From positions 1-5,775 of the forward strand of contig DATAOV010000052.1 in assembly GCA_036265535.1 (NCBI GenBank): a DNA stretch of 5,775 bases, written 5' to 3'. The position numbers and the translations under genes are program-made. Positions within the stretch are counted from its first letter, which is position 1. Every line of letters starts with the position of its first letter. A model generated the notes under the pieces. The model had not been told where the DNA came from and made no database searches. It saw only the letters and a program-made list of their open reading frames with translations. Positions 5,525 through 5,775 of this stretch are shown piece by piece. Source of the DNA: AC-32 sp036265535 (GTDB lineage: Bacteria > Actinomycetota > Thermoleophilia > Gaiellales > Gaiellaceae).

Positions 5525-5549
5525 CGCAGTCCGCGGTTTGCGGACTGCG
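5525..5549 (-). terminator. Hairpin after the minus-strand surface protein gene
   Basis: Ten-base arms CGCAGTCCGC and GCGGACTGCG flank a 5-base loop. On the minus strand the hairpin starts 2 nt after the TGA of the gene ending at 5552. No T-run follows, so it resembles the tail-less hairpins often proposed as terminators in high-GC actinobacteria. It faces the rightward tRNA unit and its terminator. Confidence 0.6.
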
Positions 5550-5551
5550 CT

Positions 5552-5775
5552 TCAGCGCTTGCGGTAGGTCGCGGTGTATGTGGTATTCACCGCAGGTGCG
5601 GTGATGGTGTGGCTCTGCGCGCCGCCGTCCGACCACGACGTGAAGTAGTAGGTGGATTTCTTGAATTGCTGTGGCGACGGGGCGCTGACCGAGTTCGCCG
5701 AGCCGGCGACCACGGTCACGGAGAACGGCGTCGTGCGCGGCGCCTCGTTCACCACCAGGTCGCTGAGGACGAGAC
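5552..5775 (-). CDS. C-terminal part of an exported or surface protein with a beta-sandwich repeat (5' part outside window)
   Basis: Only the last 73 codons are present. The frame stays open to the window edge (LVLSDLVVNEAPRTTPFSVT), so the GTG at 5755 is probably internal and the real start lies outside. The pattern is VTVVAGSANSVSAPSPQ, then YYFTSWSDGG, AQSHTITAPAVNTTYTATY and a final RKR. This is a Thr/Ser-rich all-beta module of the kind found at the C-terminus of secreted actinobacterial proteins, such as sugar dehydrogenase-like or hydrolase proteins, with the WSDGGxxxHxIxAP core. It probably acts as a binding or spacer domain outside the cell; the main domain cannot be known from here. 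The gene is convergent with the tRNA-His/tRNA-Arg unit and is followed by a 10-bp hairpin. Confidence 0.82.
   Translation of the reverse strand, partial: LVLSDLVVNEAPRTTPFSVTVVAGSANSVSAPSPQQFKKSTYYFTSWSDGGAQSHTITAPAVNTTYTATYRKR

Overview
The window is very GC-rich DNA and reads as a chromosomal segment of a high-GC actinobacterium. The class Thermoleophilia (Gaiellales/Solirubrobacterales-like) is my best guess. That guess rests on recognising the style of the bicupin protein, the trigger factor tail and the small helical protein, not on a database search. No CRISPR array, transposase or rRNA is visible.

Positions 1-4560 hold one co-directional block on the minus strand. In order of transcription it is tRNA-Leu(UAG), a secreted six-bladed Kelch propeller protein, a double-cupin protein, trigger factor (tig), ClpP (clpP) and ClpX (clpX, cut by the window edge). 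The tig-clpP-clpX part is the classic bacterial protein quality-control cluster: a ribosome-bound chaperone, the proteolytic chamber and the unfoldase that feeds it. tig and clpP overlap by an ATGA, and the other gene gaps are 4 to 44 nt. The whole block, tRNA included, could therefore lie on one transcript. The Kelch and cupin genes are not usual members of this cluster, and their roles are unknown.

Positions 4561-4664 are a divergent intergenic region. To its right on the plus strand are a gene for a small helical protein of unknown function, tRNA-His(GUG), tRNA-Arg(UCG) and a strong Rho-independent terminator. Both the leftward tRNA-Leu and the rightward tRNA-His have a TATCCT -10-like hexamer 10 to 12 nt before the mature 5' end.

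Positions 5101-5524 contain no intact gene. This stretch holds a perfect odd palindrome with a second copy of its core 25 bp upstream. It also holds short protein-like segments in different frames that look like the remains of a decayed gene. The right edge carries the 3' end of a minus-strand gene for an exported or surface protein with a C-terminal beta-sandwich repeat. A 10-bp hairpin lies right after its stop.

Most of the window is ordinary core genome. I did not find a convincing new multi-gene system. The points most worth checking are the near-leaderless Kelch start at the tRNA-Leu 3' end, the shortened FKBP region and WTP-repeat tail of trigger factor, the 5164-5184 palindrome, and the possible pseudogene beside it.
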